A stretch of 64,000 bases of DNA from contig LSIB01000044.1 in the NCBI GenBank assembly GCA_001556025.1, positions 1 to 64,000 of the forward strand. The letters run 5' to 3'. Below the pieces are notes generated by a model, which worked only from the letters and a program-made list of their open reading frames with translations, ran no database searches and had not been told where the DNA came from. The translations under genes were made by a program, and so were the position numbers. Source of the stretch: Rhizobiales bacterium CCH3-A5. GTDB lineage: Bacteria; Pseudomonadota; Alphaproteobacteria; Rhizobiales; Beijerinckiaceae. Shown here one piece after another: positions 1 to 9,454 of the stretch. The stretch's first letter is position 1, and each line of letters begins with the position of its first letter.

Positions 1-868
1 CGGCGGGCGCATAGCCCTTGCCCTTCTGCGTCACGACATGGACGAGGATCGGGCCCTGCCCCGCATCGCGGACATTGCGCAGCACGGGGAGCAGGTGGTC
101 GAGGTTATGGCCGTCGACCGGGCCGACATAATAGAAGCCGAGCTGGTCGAACAGCGTGCCGCCGGTCAGGTAGCCGCGTGCATGCTCGACGGCGCGTGTG
201 ATCGTCGAATCGATCCGCTTGCCGAGCTTCTTCGTCATCTGCCGGCCATGGTCGCGCAGCGAGAGATAGGCTTTGCCAGACAGCAGCTTGGCGAGATGGG
301 CCGACATCGCGCCCACGGGTGGCGCGATCGACATGTCGTTGTCGTTCAGGATCACGATCAGGCGCTTGCCGAGCGCGCCGGCATTGTTCATCGCCTCATA
401 GGCCATGCCGGCCGACATCGCCCCGTCGCCGATCACGGCGACGACATGGCCGGCCTCGCCCTTCAGGTCGCGGGCGACGGCGAAACCGAGCGCCGACGAG
501 ATCGAGGTCGAGGTATGGGCCGCGCCGAACGGGTCGTATTCGCTCTCCTCGCGCTTGGTGAAGCCCGAGAGGCCGCCGCCCTGCCGCAGCGTGCGGATGC
601 GGTCGCGCCGGCCGGTCAGGATCTTGTGCGGATAGGCCTGGTGGCCAACGTCCCAGATCAGCGTGTCGCGCGGCGTGTCGAACAGGTGATGCAGCGCCAC
701 GGTCAGCTCGACCACGCCAAGCCCGGCCCCGAGATGGCCGCCCGTCACCGAGACCGCATCGATCATCTCGGCGCGGAGTTCGTCGGCGAGTTGTCTCAAT
801 TGCTCCGGCTGGAAGCGCCGCATGTCGGCGGGAACCGAGACGGTGTCGAGAAGGGGGGTCTCCAGCAT
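1..868 (-). CDS. dxs: 1-deoxy-D-xylulose-5-phosphate synthase (5' part, runs off the window)
   Basis: Condenses pyruvate and glyceraldehyde 3-phosphate to DXP, the first step of the MEP isoprenoid pathway; the product also feeds thiamine and pyridoxal synthesis. The minus-strand frame from the ATG at 868 is open to base 1 and gives about 289 N-terminal residues. It begins [10 protein letters not shown] and contains the thiamine-diphosphate-binding signature around [16 protein letters not shown], then [15 protein letters not shown] and [10 protein letters not shown], all typical of DXS. A full protein is about 640 residues, so the transketolase centre and C-terminal domain lie outside. The start has a weak GGGG ribosome site. 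The long plus-strand frame over the same bases is its shadow. Family assignment is secure. Confidence 0.95.
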   Translation of the reverse strand, partial: MLETPLLDTVSVPADMRRFQPEQLRQLADELRAEMIDAVSVTGGHLGAGLGVVELTVALHHLFDTPRDTLIWDVGHQAYPHKILTGRRDRIRTLRQGGGLSGFTKREESEYDPFGAAHTSTSISSALGFAVARDLKGEAGHVVAVIGDGAMSAGMAYEAMNNAGALGKRLIVILNDNDMSIAPPVGAMSAHLAKLLSGKAYLSLRDHGRQMTKKLGKRIDSTITRAVEHARGYLTGGTLFDQLGFYYVGPVDGHNLDHLLPVLRNVRDAGQGPILVHVVTQKGKGYAPA

Positions 869-1077
869 GTCGCATCCCCGTCGCTAGGCACATGTGTCAA
901 GTTGGATTAACACATTGCTGTCAACTGAACGATACACTACGAAGGAGTCGCGGGAGATGCAATCGCTTTAGGTCGCCTCGCGAGCGGGCGGAATCGGCGC
1001 CCGCAGGATCGCGACTCGCGAGGCCGTGATGGCGGCCCGAGCGGACGTGACCCTGTTGCCGGCCGCAAGGCTTGCGC

Positions 1078-1103
1078 GGAACCGGCGACGCGCTAATTGA
1101 GTT
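1078..1103 (+). promoter_or_regulatory. Candidate EcfG-type promoter for the cytochrome c gene
   Basis: GGAAC at 1078-1082, 17 bases, then AGTT at 1100-1103, ending 27 bases before the ATG at 1131. The -10 differs from cGTT at its first base. The rest of the 869-1130 spacer shows only a four-codon ATG frame at 956 and no convincing gene. Confidence 0.4.
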
Positions 1104-1130
1104 AGACGAAGTCTACGGAGGATGCTCACA

Positions 1131-1523
1131 ATGAAACATCTTGCCTACGCAGTCGCCGCTGGTTTCATCGGCTTCGCGCCGATCACGGCCCAGGCTCAGG
1201 ATGCAGCCGCCGGAGAACGGGTCTTCCTGCAGTGCAGGGCCTGCCATCAGGTTGGCGAAACGGCCAAGAACGGCGTCGGGCCTCAGCTCAACGGCCTGTT
1301 CGACGGCCGCAAGGCAGGCACGGCCGCAGCGTACACCTATTCCGCTGCCTACAAGTCGCTGGACAAGACCTGGGACGAGACGAACTTCACCACCTACATC
1401 AAGGACCCGCGCGGCGTGACGCCGGGCACCAAGATGGTCTTTCCGGGCCTGAAGGACGAGACTCAGATCACGAATCTCATCGCCTATCTCAAGCAGTTCG
1501 GCGCGGACGGCAAAAAGAAATAG
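1131..1523 (+). CDS. Periplasmic class I cytochrome c (c2/c550 type)
   Basis: Small soluble electron carrier of 130 residues. A Sec signal peptide ends near AQA (about residue 23). It is followed by the covalent haem site CRACH and a distal Met ligand in GTKMVF, the arrangement of mitochondrial-type cytochrome c and bacterial c2. Such proteins usually carry electrons from the bc1 complex to a terminal oxidase. An ATG at 1122 lies directly on the GGAG Shine-Dalgarno at 1117-1120, so the ATG at 1131, ten bases downstream, is the better start. The tail is lysine-rich. It stands alone, convergent with the nitroreductase gene, and a possible stress promoter lies just upstream. The exact physiological partner cannot be read from the sequence. 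Confidence 0.9.
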   Translation: MKHLAYAVAAGFIGFAPITAQAQDAAAGERVFLQCRACHQVGETAKNGVGPQLNGLFDGRKAGTAAAYTYSAAYKSLDKTWDETNFTTYIKDPRGVTPGTKMVFPGLKDETQITNLIAYLKQFGADGKKK

Positions 1524-1559
1524 TTTTCCCCGTACCGGGCTGGCTGAGCTGCTGCCTTC

Positions 1560-2225
1560 TCACAGGAATGTCGCGATCTCCGCGAGCGGCTTCTTGCCGA
1601 TCGCGGGAACACGGCAACGGTCAGCCGGATAGCCGACGACGAGCAGGATGAGCGCCTTCTCGTTGTCGGGCCGTTGGCAGATCGCGTTCAGGAAGTTCAT
1701 CGGCGCTGGCGTATGCGTCAGCGTGGCGAGACCGGCCTCGTGCAAGGCCGCGATCAGGAAGCCCGTCGCGATGCCGACCGACTCCGGCACATAATAGTGC
1801 TTGATCTTGCGTCCCTCCGCATCGACGCCCCAGCGTTGGGCGAAGATCGCGATCAGCCAGGGGGCCGTCTCCAGGAAGGGCTTGCTGGCGTCGGTGCCGA
1901 GATGGCTCAGCGCGTCGAGCCACTCCTCGCCCGCGCGGCCGGCATAGAAGGCGCGCTCCTCTTCCTCCGCGCCTTCGCGAACCAGCCGCTTTCTCTCCGG
2001 ATCGGAGATGCACACGAAAGTCCAGGGCTGCTGGTTGGCGCCCGACGGCGCAGTCCCGGCTGTCCTAACCGCCGTTTCGATCAACTCGCGCGGCACCGGC
2101 CGGTCGGAATAGTCGCGCACGGTGCGGCGCTTCCGCATCCGCGCAAGGAAAGCCTCGGCGCGGGGCAGCATCTGGTCCTCTGGCACCGGTTCGAAGGCCA
2201 GTTCCATGGAGACATGCTCGGTCAT
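1560..2225 (-). CDS. Nitroreductase-family flavoprotein (iodotyrosine-deiodinase/BluB-like subgroup)
   Basis: FMN-dependent oxidoreductase of 221 residues. The N-terminal [17 protein letters not shown] segment and [10 protein letters not shown] are the FMN-binding signatures of the nitroreductase fold. The later segments [20 protein letters not shown] and [12 protein letters not shown] resemble the iodotyrosine deiodinase-like branch, so a halogenated or aromatic substrate is possible, but the substrate cannot be assigned. The frame stays open upstream to 2402, into polA. The ATG at 2225 is preferred because AGGAAG precedes it and the upstream residues look non-coding. It is divergent from polA with an 82-94 base spacer. 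Confidence 0.85.
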   Translation of the reverse strand: MTEHVSMELAFEPVPEDQMLPRAEAFLARMRKRRTVRDYSDRPVPRELIETAVRTAGTAPSGANQQPWTFVCISDPERKRLVREGAEEEERAFYAGRAGEEWLDALSHLGTDASKPFLETAPWLIAIFAQRWGVDAEGRKIKHYYVPESVGIATGFLIAALHEAGLATLTHTPAPMNFLNAICQRPDNEKALILLVVGYPADRCRVPAIGKKPLAEIATFL

Positions 2226-2319
2226 GACGCGGCTTCCTGACGGCTTCTGACGCAGCATCTCGCGAATCGACGCGCCTGCGCAATGGACCGCTCCGCACGC
2301 GGCGCTTATGGTCCGCGCC

Positions 2320-5300
2320 ATGAGCGAGACAGCCATCAAGACCGCCGCCCCCGACCTGAAGCCCGGCGACCATCTCTTTCTGGTCGACGGCTCGAATTTC
2401 ATCTTCAGGGCCTATTTCCAGTCGATCAACCAGGACCGGAAATACAATGCCCGCTCCGACGGCCTGCCCTCGGGCGCGGTCCGGCTGTTTGCGACAAAGC
2501 TGTTCCAGTTCGTCAAGGACGGCGTGCTCGGCGTGAAGCCGACCCATCTCGCCATCGTCTTCGACAAGTCGGAGAACTCCTTCCGCAAGGAGATCTACCC
2601 GGCCTACAAGGGGAACCGCTCCGACCCTCCACCCGATCTGATCCCGCAATTCCCGCTGATGCGCGAGGCGGTGCGCGCCTTTGGGCTGATCCCGGTCGAG
2701 CAGGACGTCTATGAGGCCGACGACCTGATCGCGACCTATGCGCGGCAGGCGCGCGAAGCCGGGGCCGACGTTCTGATCGTCTCCGCCGACAAGGATCTGA
2801 TGCAACTCGTGGGGCCGGGCGTCGCCATGTACGACCCCGCGTCTGGCGACGCGGCCAAGGGCAAGGGTTTTCGCGCCGAGCGAAAGATCGGGGAACCGGA
2901 GGTCGTCGAGTATTTCGGCGTGATGCCCAACCGGGTCGTCGATGTGCAGGCGCTCGCCGGCGACGCGACCGACAACGTGCCCGGCGCACCCGGCATCGGC
3001 ATCAAGACGGCGGCCCAACTCATCGGCGAGTATGGCGATCTCGACACGCTGCTGGCGCGCGCCGGCGAGATCAAGCAGCCCAAGCGCCGCGAGACCCTGA
3101 CCAACCCCGAGGTGGTCGAGAAGGTGCTGGTCTCTCGAAAACTCGTAACCCTTGTCGATGACGTCGCCGTCGAAACGCCGCTGTCGCACCTGACCCTGAG
3201 CGAGCCCGAGCCCGCAAAACTCATCGCCTTCCTCAAGGCGATGGAGTTCACCACCATCACCAAACGCGTAGCCGAGGCCTATGGCGCAGAGGTCTCCGCG
3301 ATCGACGCCGACGAGGCTTTGGCCCCGGGCGGCTCGCGCGCCGCGGAGTTGAAAGCGCTCTATGCCGGAGGCGATACGGGCGAGGGGTCATCGACGCCGG
3401 CTGAGCCTGCCGCCGCCAGCCTCTCGACGCAGGCCTCGGCCGTCGCGCCGCTTGCCGATGGCTGGCTAACGCCCGCCGATCTGGCGGCTGCCCGCAAGGC
3501 CGAGGCGGCCGACGCCAAGATCGATCGGACAGGATATGAATGTGTCCGCACGCTTCCCGATCTCGAACGCTGGATCGCGGCGGCCTACGAGGCCGGTGCG
3601 GTCGCGCTCGACACGGAAACCAGCGCGCTCGATCCGATGCAGGCCGATCTCGTCGGCGTCTCGCTCGCCGTCGCGCCCGGCAAGGCCTGCTACATCCCGC
3701 TGCAGCATCGCGGCGGCACGGACCTGTTCGGCGGCGGCATGCTGGAGGGGCAGGTTCCGCTCGATCAGGCTATCGCGGCGCTGAAACCCCTGCTCGTCGA
3801 TCCCGGCGTGCTGAAGATCGGCCAGAACCTGAAATACGATCTCGTCCTGCTGAAGCGCTACGGAATCGACGTCTCGCCGGTCGAGGACACGATGCTGATC
3901 TCCTATGCGCTGGATGCCGGCAACAACAACCACGGCATGGACAGGCTCTCCGAGCTTCATCTCGGCCATGAGACCATCACCTTCGCGCAGGTCGCCGGCA
4001 CCGGCAAGGCGCAGGTCTCTTTTGACAAGGTCGCGCTCGACAAGGCGACGGACTACGCCGCCGAGGACGCGGACGTGACGCTGCGGCTCTGGCGCGTGCT
4101 GAAGCCGAGGCTTGCGGCGGAAGGTCGGACAACCGTCTACGAGACGCTGGAGCGTCCGCTGGTCGATGTGCTGGCGAAGATGGAGGCGCGCGGCATTGCG
4201 ATCGACCGCCAGATCCTGTCGCGGCTCTCGGGCGAGTTTGCCCAGTCTCTGGCGCGGCTGGAGGACGAGATTTACGAGATCGCCGGCGAGAAATTCACGA
4301 TCGGCTCGCCAAAGCAGCTCGGCGACATCCTGTTCGGCAAGATGGGTTTGTCGGGCGCCAAGAAGACCGCGACCGGGCAATGGGCGACAGGCGCGGGCGT
4401 GCTGGAGGAACTCGCCGAGCAGGGCCACCCCTTGCCTTCGAAGATCCTCGAATGGCGGCAACTCGCCAAGCTGAAATCGACCTATACCGACTCCCTGCCG
4501 GCCTATGTGAACCCGCAGACCAACCGGGTCCACACCTCCTTCGCGCTGGCGGCGACCACCACGGGCCGGCTCTCCTCTTCCGAGCCGAACCTGCAGAACA
4601 TCCCGATCCGGACGGAAGCCGGGCGCAAGATCCGCACCGCCTTCATCGCCGAGAAAGGGCACAAGCTGATCTCGGCCGACTACAGCCAGATCGAGCTGCG
4701 CATCCTCGCCCATATCGCCGACATCCCGCAGCTCCGGCAGGCCTTCGCCGACGGCATCGACATCCATGCCATGACGGCGTCGGAAATGTTCGGCGTGCCG
4801 GTCGCCGGCATGCCGAGCGAGGTGCGCCGGCGCGCCAAGGCGATCAATTTCGGCATCATCTATGGCATCTCGGCCTTCGGGCTCGCTAACCAGCTCGGCA
4901 TCGGCCGCGAGGAGGCGGGTGCCTATATCAGGAAGTATTTCGAGCGCTTCCCCGGCATCCGCGACTATATGGACCAGACCAAGACCTTCGTGCGGGCCAA
5001 CGGCCACGTCACCACGATTTTCGGGCGGGTCTGCCATTTCCCCGCCGTCGCTTCCAAGAACCCGTCCGAACGCGCCTTCGTCGAGCGGCAGGCGATCAAC
5101 GCGCCGATCCAGGGCTCGGCCGCCGACATCATCCGCCGCGCCATGATTCGGATGGACGCGGCGCTCTCGGCGGCGAAGCTCGACGCCCGCATGCTGCTGC
5201 AGGTGCATGACGAACTGGTCTTCGAGGTGCCCGACGCGCAGGTCGAGGCGGCGCTGCCGGTGATCACGAAGGTGATGGTGGACGCCCCGCACCCGGCGCT

Positions 5301-5364
5301 GGCGCTGAGGGTTCCGTTGCAGGTCGATGCCAGGGCGGCCGGGAACTGGGACGAGGCGCACTGA
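2320..5364 (+). CDS. polA: DNA polymerase I
   Basis: Repair and Okazaki-fragment polymerase of 1014 residues with all three domains. The 5'-3' exonuclease (about residues 15-270) shows [21 protein letters not shown] and [14 protein letters not shown]. The 3'-5' proofreading domain is intact, with DTET at D431, [10 protein letters not shown] and the ExoIII motif YAAEDADVT. The polymerase domain has motif A (DYSQIELR, D787), motif B ([13 protein letters not shown]) and motif C (VHDE, D964). An alanine-rich linker near residues 330-390 makes it longer than E. coli PolA (928), as is common in alphaproteobacteria. An in-frame ATG at 2308 is an alternative start; neither has a good ribosome site. 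An EcfG promoter for the next gene begins seven bases after the stop. Confidence 0.98.
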   Translation: MSETAIKTAAPDLKPGDHLFLVDGSNFIFRAYFQSINQDRKYNARSDGLPSGAVRLFATKLFQFVKDGVLGVKPTHLAIVFDKSENSFRKEIYPAYKGNRSDPPPDLIPQFPLMREAVRAFGLIPVEQDVYEADDLIATYARQAREAGADVLIVSADKDLMQLVGPGVAMYDPASGDAAKGKGFRAERKIGEPEVVEYFGVMPNRVVDVQALAGDATDNVPGAPGIGIKTAAQLIGEYGDLDTLLARAGEIKQPKRRETLTNPEVVEKVLVSRKLVTLVDDVAVETPLSHLTLSEPEPAKLIAFLKAMEFTTITKRVAEAYGAEVSAIDADEALAPGGSRAAELKALYAGGDTGEGSSTPAEPAAASLSTQASAVAPLADGWLTPADLAAARKAEAADAKIDRTGYECVRTLPDLERWIAAAYEAGAVALDTETSALDPMQADLVGVSLAVAPGKACYIPLQHRGGTDLFGGGMLEGQVPLDQAIAALKPLLVDPGVLKIGQNLKYDLVLLKRYGIDVSPVEDTMLISYALDAGNNNHGMDRLSELHLGHETITFAQVAGTGKAQVSFDKVALDKATDYAAEDADVTLRLWRVLKPRLAAEGRTTVYETLERPLVDVLAKMEARGIAIDRQILSRLSGEFAQSLARLEDEIYEIAGEKFTIGSPKQLGDILFGKMGLSGAKKTATGQWATGAGVLEELAEQGHPLPSKILEWRQLAKLKSTYTDSLPAYVNPQTNRVHTSFALAATTTGRLSSSEPNLQNIPIRTEAGRKIRTAFIAEKGHKLISADYSQIELRILAHIADIPQLRQAFADGIDIHAMTASEMFGVPVAGMPSEVRRRAKAINFGIIYGISAFGLANQLGIGREEAGAYIRKYFERFPGIRDYMDQTKTFVRANGHVTTIFGRVCHFPAVASKNPSERAFVERQAINAPIQGSAADIIRRAMIRMDAALSAAKLDARMLLQVHDELVFEVPDAQVEAALPVITKVMVDAPHPALALRVPLQVDARAAGNWDEAH

Positions 5365-5370
5365 GCGCCG

Positions 5371-5396
5371 GGAACTTTCCCTTCCAACACAACGTT
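5371..5396 (+). promoter_or_regulatory. EcfG-type promoter of the AI-2E-family gene (exact match)
   Basis: GGAAC 5371-5375, 17-base spacer, CGTT 5393-5396 followed by C. It starts seven bases after the polA stop and ends 54 bases before the ATG at 5450, so the permease gene has its own stress promoter rather than depending on polA. Confidence 0.7.
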
Positions 5397-5449
5397 CTAT
5401 CTCCAGACGCGCCGGGGGGCGCGGTTCGCGCGCGTTGGAACCGACGATC

Positions 5450-6589
5450 ATGGTCAGCTCATCTGTCTGGAAGCCGTTTCCGCGCTATCGGGAAGAGCCC
5501 GAGATCGTCGCCGACACACATGAGGACGTAACGCCGCAAGAGCACGACCTCATCGTCCGCTACGCCATTATCGGCATCTTTGTCATCCTTGCGACGGCGG
5601 CGCTCCATCTGACCAAGGTCATCGCGATGCCGATCATGGCTGGCGTGATCTTCGGGCTGGTGCTCGGTCCGCTGGTCGATTGGCTCGTGCGCCGCAACGT
5701 TCCGCAGCATCTGGCGGCCGCCATCGTCGTGCTGTTCGGGCTCGGCGTGATCGTCTTCGCGCTGACGCTTCTGGCGGTGCCGATCGCGGCATGGAGCGAC
5801 CAGGGCCCCAAGATGGCTGCCGCGCTCCAGAACAAGCTGCGGCCCGTCGTCGATCTCCTCGACCAGCTCAAGAGCGCGGCCGCGGCGCTGACCGGCAAGA
5901 GCGGGGCCGAACTCGAGGTTTCGCAGGGCGACCCGCTGATGGCGATCGCGCTTTCCTCCTCGGCCGCCGCCGGCGGCCTGCTGATCTTCGTCGCGACGGT
6001 CTATTTCTGGCTGGCGACCAGGCGGCACTTCAAGGCCCGCATCCTGCGGCTTTGCCTCGGCCGGGGCGCGCGCAAATCGGCCGGGTCCTTCTTCGAGAAG
6101 ATCGAGAATCGCACCGCGCGCTATTTCGGCCTCGTGACGGTGATCAATCTCGGCATGGGCGTGGTCACGGCGATCATCGCCTGGCTGGCCGGCATGCCCT
6201 ATCCGGTGTTCTGGGGCGCGCTCGCCTTCGTGATGAATTACCTCGCCTTCATTGGGCCGTTCATCGTCACGGTGACGATGTTCGCAGGGGCTTTGCTCGA
6301 GGCGCCGACGCTGCTGGCCGCCATCGCGCCCGCCGCGGCCTATTTCATCGTGCATCTGATCGAGGGCAACGCAGTCACGCCGGTCTTCGTCGGCCGCAGC
6401 CTGACGGTTTCCCCCTTTCTCGTTTTCATAGGGTTCATCTTCTGGCTGTGGCTGTGGGGCCCGGTAGGGGCTGTGCTCTCGACTCCGATCCTGCTCGTCG
6501 CCATGGTGGCGCAGGAGGAATTCGCGGCCTATCGGCAGGCGCAGCTCGAGGATGAGAGCGGCGAGCCGGCGCTTCCCAAGGCGGCCTGA
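5450..6589 (+). CDS. AI-2E family (DUF20) membrane permease
   Basis: Inner-membrane protein of 379 residues with about seven to eight hydrophobic segments. A helix pair near residues 35-75 is followed by a third helix, an amphipathic loop (about 110-170), and the conserved C-terminal helices with NYLAFIGPFI, HLIEGNAVTPVFVGRSL and the WLWLWGPVGAVLSTP motif. These define the TqsA/PerM/YdiK family. Members are linked to small-molecule export, Na+/H+ exchange or AI-2 export, so the substrate here is unknown. The frame extends upstream into polA, but the ATG at 5450 begins a normal N-terminus. The exact EcfG promoter upstream suggests induction in the general stress response. Confidence 0.85.
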   Translation: MVSSSVWKPFPRYREEPEIVADTHEDVTPQEHDLIVRYAIIGIFVILATAALHLTKVIAMPIMAGVIFGLVLGPLVDWLVRRNVPQHLAAAIVVLFGLGVIVFALTLLAVPIAAWSDQGPKMAAALQNKLRPVVDLLDQLKSAAAALTGKSGAELEVSQGDPLMAIALSSSAAAGGLLIFVATVYFWLATRRHFKARILRLCLGRGARKSAGSFFEKIENRTARYFGLVTVINLGMGVVTAIIAWLAGMPYPVFWGALAFVMNYLAFIGPFIVTVTMFAGALLEAPTLLAAIAPAAAYFIVHLIEGNAVTPVFVGRSLTVSPFLVFIGFIFWLWLWGPVGAVLSTPILLVAMVAQEEFAAYRQAQLEDESGEPALPKAA

Positions 6590-6635
6590 GCGGCGCGCAG
6601 GACGGCGCAAGGCGGAACGGCCGAGAAACCGGCAA

Positions 6636-6660
6636 GGAACCGGCAAGCCGCAGATGCGTT
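6636..6660 (+). promoter_or_regulatory. EcfG-type promoter of the DUF883/holin-like operon (exact match)
   Basis: GGAAC 6636-6640, 16 bases, CGTT 6657-6660 followed by C. The predicted transcript starts about 80 bases before the ATG at 6749. A second GGAAC at 6614 has no -10 partner. Confidence 0.72.
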
Positions 6661-6748
6661 CAGCCCGGGTATTCCCGGCGTCCTGGGCGAAAGCCCGTCG
6701 CCAGATCCAAGACCTGACATCGAGACGAGCGACAAGGAACGAAACGAC

Positions 6749-7123
6749 ATGGCCACGACCACCGATTCCGCGAAGAGCCAGGCCGCATCGGCGGCGAAGC
6801 GCGCCAAGGACGAGATCGAGACGGGAGCCGAGCAGGTCGCGACCAAGGCCAGATCGACCGCCCGCGCGGCGGCGCGGAGTGTCAGACGTGAGGCCGGCGA
6901 GATCGAGGCGAGCCTGACGCGCGGTGCCGAGGAACTGGCCGAGACTGTGTCCGGCAGGCTGCGCTCGGCCGGGGTCGATACCGACAAGCTGGTCGAGGTC
7001 GCGCGCGAACAGGCGACCGACCTGCAGAAGCTGATCGAGGACGAGATCCGGGAGCGGCCTTTGCGCGCGCTGGGCGTCGCCGCCGCGATCGGCCTGTTCG
7101 TCGGCTTCCTGTCGGCCCGATAA
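6749..7123 (+). CDS. DUF883 (ElaB/YqjD-like) membrane-anchored helical protein
   Basis: Protein of 124 residues: a long, charged, alanine-rich amphipathic helix (about 10-100) followed by the motif IRERPLRALGVAAAIG and one C-terminal membrane helix ending FLSAR. This is the DUF883 plan, in which a stalk is held to the inner membrane by a C-terminal anchor. E. coli YqjD and ElaB bind ribosomes at the membrane in stationary phase; whether this protein does so is unknown. AAGGAACG precedes the ATG. It is three bases from the holin-like gene, and the pair sits between an EcfG promoter and a strong terminator, so a two-gene stress operon is the simplest reading. Confidence 0.8.
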   Translation: MATTTDSAKSQAASAAKRAKDEIETGAEQVATKARSTARAAARSVRREAGEIEASLTRGAEELAETVSGRLRSAGVDTDKLVEVAREQATDLQKLIEDEIRERPLRALGVAAAIGLFVGFLSAR

Positions 7124-7126
7124 GCG

Positions 7127-7549
7127 ATGTTCGGGGGGATCGCAGCCTTCATAACCTCGGAGATTTCGGGCGTGGTGAAGCGCAACCTGACGGTGCTGGG
7201 GCTTTACGGCTTTGGCGCCTTCCTTGTTCTGTGCGCCGGCGGCTATGCGCTGGGTGCGCTCCATACCGTGCTGATGCTGCGCTACGGCGCAGTCGCCGCC
7301 AGTCTGTGGATCGCGGGTGGATTGTTCGTGGCGGGTCTGATCAGCTTTGGCGTCGCGGCCTACGTCAAGAATCGCCGCCGGCCCGCTCGCCCGATGGCGC
7401 AGACCGCGCTGGTCGCAGCCCCGGTCGCAGTCAAGCTGCTGGGCTCGCGTCTCGGCTGGAAGGCCGGGCTCGCGGGCGCGGCCGTCGTTCTCGCAGCCGT
7501 GCTGGGCAAGCAGATCTTCAACGGCGGCGATGACGGCGAGGAGGCCTGA
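7127..7549 (+). CDS. Small membrane protein, holin-superfamily-like
   Basis: Protein of 140 residues with two strongly hydrophobic helices (about residues 22-45 and 55-80), a basic KNRRRPARP turn, and a third, weaker hydrophobic stretch (about 100-125) before an acidic GDDGEEA tail. This matches the short proteins often annotated as phage-holin-family (Holin-X-like) next to DUF883 genes in Rhizobiales. Nothing phage-related surrounds it, so lysis is unlikely and a role in the envelope under stress is inferred from its operon. The ATG follows the DUF883 stop by three bases. Confidence 0.7.
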   Translation: MFGGIAAFITSEISGVVKRNLTVLGLYGFGAFLVLCAGGYALGALHTVLMLRYGAVAASLWIAGGLFVAGLISFGVAAYVKNRRRPARPMAQTALVAAPVAVKLLGSRLGWKAGLAGAAVVLAAVLGKQIFNGGDDGEEA

Positions 7550-7569
7550 CGGCCCTTTCATGACCTTCT

Positions 7570-7608
7570 GACAGGCGTCGTCCAGCGACCGGCGGCGCCT
7601 GTCTTTTT
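7570..7608 (+). terminator. Rho-independent terminator of the DUF883/holin-like operon
   Basis: GACAGGCG (7570-7577) pairs exactly with CGCCTGTC (7596-7603), followed by five T (7604-7608). It lies 20 bases after the stop codon. Confidence 0.75.
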
Positions 7609-7647
7609 ACATTGGGATTGTGGATCGCGTCCTGTAACACGGTCGCC

Positions 7648-9021
7648 ATGTCTGCTCAGATCAGGACCCGCAGCCGCTTCGCGCTGCCCAGCATGCCGGT
7701 CTTGGGAGCCAGGCTCCGCTCCGCCGCCTCCACGATTACCGCGATCGCCGTCGTCGGCGTCGCCATCCTGCTGGCGGTCTGGATCAATGCGCGCGCCCGC
7801 GATGCGGCGGACGCGGTGTCCCATTCGATCGAGATTCGCGAGCGCGCCGAACGCTTCCTCGGCCATATGCGCGATGCCGAAACCGGCCAACGCGGTTATC
7901 TCCTCTCGGGCGATCAGGCCTATCTCGGGCCCTTCACCTCCGGCCGCGCGGCCGCGATGCCGGAACTCGACGCGCTCGAGCGGCTCGCCTCGGACGACCC
8001 GGAGCAGCGCCGGCGGATCGCCGAGGCGCGTGACGAGGCGCGCGGGAAGCTGCAGGAGCTCGACGCCACCGTCGCCCTCGCGCGGGAGGGTCGGCGCAGC
8101 GAGGCGATCGCCAAAGTGGCGGAGGGCGCCGGCGTCGTGACGATGAACGCGTTGCGCGAGACCGTTCAGGAGATCCAGCTCGCCGAAAATCTCCGCCTGG
8201 TCGCGCTCAACCGCAGCGAGGAGCAGCGCCGGCTGCTCGCCAGCGTCGGCATCATCGTGGCGCTTGCGGGTCTCGCCTTCGCCGCATGGTCGCAGCTGCG
8301 CCAGCGCCAGCGGCGCAGTGCCACATTGGCGATCTCGAACGCCCAGCTCGAACGCATCGTCGGCGAGCGCACGCAACAGCTCGAGAACGAGCGCCTGCGC
8401 ATCGAGGCGCTGCTGCGCGATGTCAATCACCGCGTCGGCAACAACCTGGCCATGATCTCGGCGCTGCTGAACGTGCAGAGCCGTCAGAGCAAGGATCCCG
8501 CCGTTGCAGCCGCGCTGACGCAGGCGCAGTCCCGAATCCAGGCGATCGCGGCCGGCCAGAGGCGGCTGCGCCTCGACATCGAGACCGACGAGATCGACGC
8601 CCGGCCCTACATGGAGGACCTGCTGGAGGAGATCGGCAAGGCCGCCGAGGGCCGGCCGATCGAGATCGAGCTGGCGATGGACGACATCAGGCTGCCTGGC
8701 CGCGATGCGGTGTCCTACGTGGTGATCGTCAACGAACTCGTGACGAACGCAATCAAGCATGCGTTCCCCGACGGCCTGCAGGGCCGCATCGTCGTCCGCT
8801 TCGCCCCCTGCGAACTCGATGGCGCTCCGGCACTGGCGCTTTCTGTCGAGGATGACGGCGTCGGCATGCCTCCCACGGCCGGCGCGAAGGGGCTGGGCCA
8901 GACCGTGGTCGCGAGCCTGGTCCGCAGCATGCGCGCCGTCATGGCCGCAAACGCGCTCGTGCCCGGCCACGCGGAGCGGCCGGGCACGAAGGTGACGGTG
9001 ACGTTCCCGAAGCGGGACTGA
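7648..9021 (+). CDS. CHASE3-domain HWE/HisKA_2 sensor histidine kinase
   Basis: Membrane sensor kinase of 457 residues. A first transmembrane helix (about 28-48) is followed by a periplasmic CHASE3 helical domain with MRDAETGQRGYLLSG (about 75-90), a second membrane helix (about 210-230), a short coiled coil, and a HisKA_2 dimerisation domain with the phosphoacceptor in DVNHRVGNNLAM (H261). The ATP-binding domain is intact, with NELVTNAIKHAF (N box), EDDGVGM (G1) and GLGQTVV. Such kinases commonly phosphorylate PhyR or stand-alone receivers in alphaproteobacteria. The convergent receiver gene at 9029 is a natural partner. A TTG at 7612 is in frame, but the ATG at 7648 gives a normal N-terminus. 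No EcfG promoter was found upstream. Confidence 0.85.
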   Translation: MSAQIRTRSRFALPSMPVLGARLRSAASTITAIAVVGVAILLAVWINARARDAADAVSHSIEIRERAERFLGHMRDAETGQRGYLLSGDQAYLGPFTSGRAAAMPELDALERLASDDPEQRRRIAEARDEARGKLQELDATVALAREGRRSEAIAKVAEGAGVVTMNALRETVQEIQLAENLRLVALNRSEEQRRLLASVGIIVALAGLAFAAWSQLRQRQRRSATLAISNAQLERIVGERTQQLENERLRIEALLRDVNHRVGNNLAMISALLNVQSRQSKDPAVAAALTQAQSRIQAIAAGQRRLRLDIETDEIDARPYMEDLLEEIGKAAEGRPIEIELAMDDIRLPGRDAVSYVVIVNELVTNAIKHAFPDGLQGRIVVRFAPCELDGAPALALSVEDDGVGMPPTAGAKGLGQTVVASLVRSMRAVMAANALVPGHAERPGTKVTVTFPKRD

Positions 9022-9028
9022 GAACCGG

Positions 9029-9388
9029 TCAAACGGTCTCGATCGCGTTCGAAACGAAGCTGGCGATCTCGCGCGTCGAGAACGGCTTGCGCAGGAAGCG
9101 GACGTCGCGAAGCGGACGGGGCACGTCGTTGGGCGTCGAACCCGAGACGAAGGCGAAGGGTGTGCCCTTGGCAAGCAGGCTCTCGGCCACGCCGAAGGTC
9201 TTGCCGCCGACGACGTCGATGTCGAGCAAGGCGCAGGACAGGCGCGACGCGGCCGCCCGGCGGGCATCTTCCACGGATTCGACGATGATCAGTTCGGCCT
9301 TGTCGCCGAGCTGTTCGGCGACGGCCGATTCGATGTCCATCGCGATGAACGGATCGTCTTCCACGATCAGGATGCGGATATTTGACAT
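9029..9388 (-). CDS. Single-domain response regulator (FAT GUY-like variant)
   Basis: A bare receiver of 119 residues with no output domain. The acidic pocket is EDD (10-12), the phosphoacceptor is D56 in ALLDIDVVGG, the switch Ser is in PFAFVSGS (77-84) and the conserved Lys is K101 in RKPF. The PFxF segment on beta4 resembles the PFxFATGY signature of FAT GUY receivers, which modulate the general stress phosphorelay in sphingomonads and Caulobacter, but the ATGY part is replaced by VSGS. It is convergent with the CHASE3 kinase (8-base gap) and has an exact EcfG promoter, so a feedback or phosphotransfer role in the stress pathway is inferred. The partner kinase is not proven. Confidence 0.85.
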   Translation of the reverse strand: MSNIRILIVEDDPFIAMDIESAVAEQLGDKAELIIVESVEDARRAAASRLSCALLDIDVVGGKTFGVAESLLAKGTPFAFVSGSTPNDVPRPLRDVRFLRKPFSTREIASFVSNAIETV

Positions 9389-9454
9389 CTACCAGCCTCC
9401 CTTTCCTCAACTGTAACAGGTGTGATGTGTCCAAAAGACGTGATGTGCTCGGGT

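Noticed and set aside
38..910. Plus-strand 290-codon frame at the window start
   Set aside because: Antisense of dxs, whose protein sequence is unmistakable.
956..970. ATG with four codons after GGGAG
   Set aside because: Stops after four codons with no run of regulatory codons and no hairpin, so no leader-peptide function can be argued.
2226..2402. N-terminal extension of the nitroreductase into polA
   Set aside because: It overlaps the polA start, lacks family similarity, and a good start with AGGAAG exists at 2225.
7127..7549. Holin-like protein as sign of a prophage
   Set aside because: No other phage gene, integrase or attachment repeat nearby; holin-like proteins beside DUF883 genes are normal in Rhizobiales.
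5459..7561. Minus-strand 700-codon frame
   Set aside because: Opposes the AI-2E-family, DUF883 and holin-like genes, which have promoter, ribosome sites and recognisable families.
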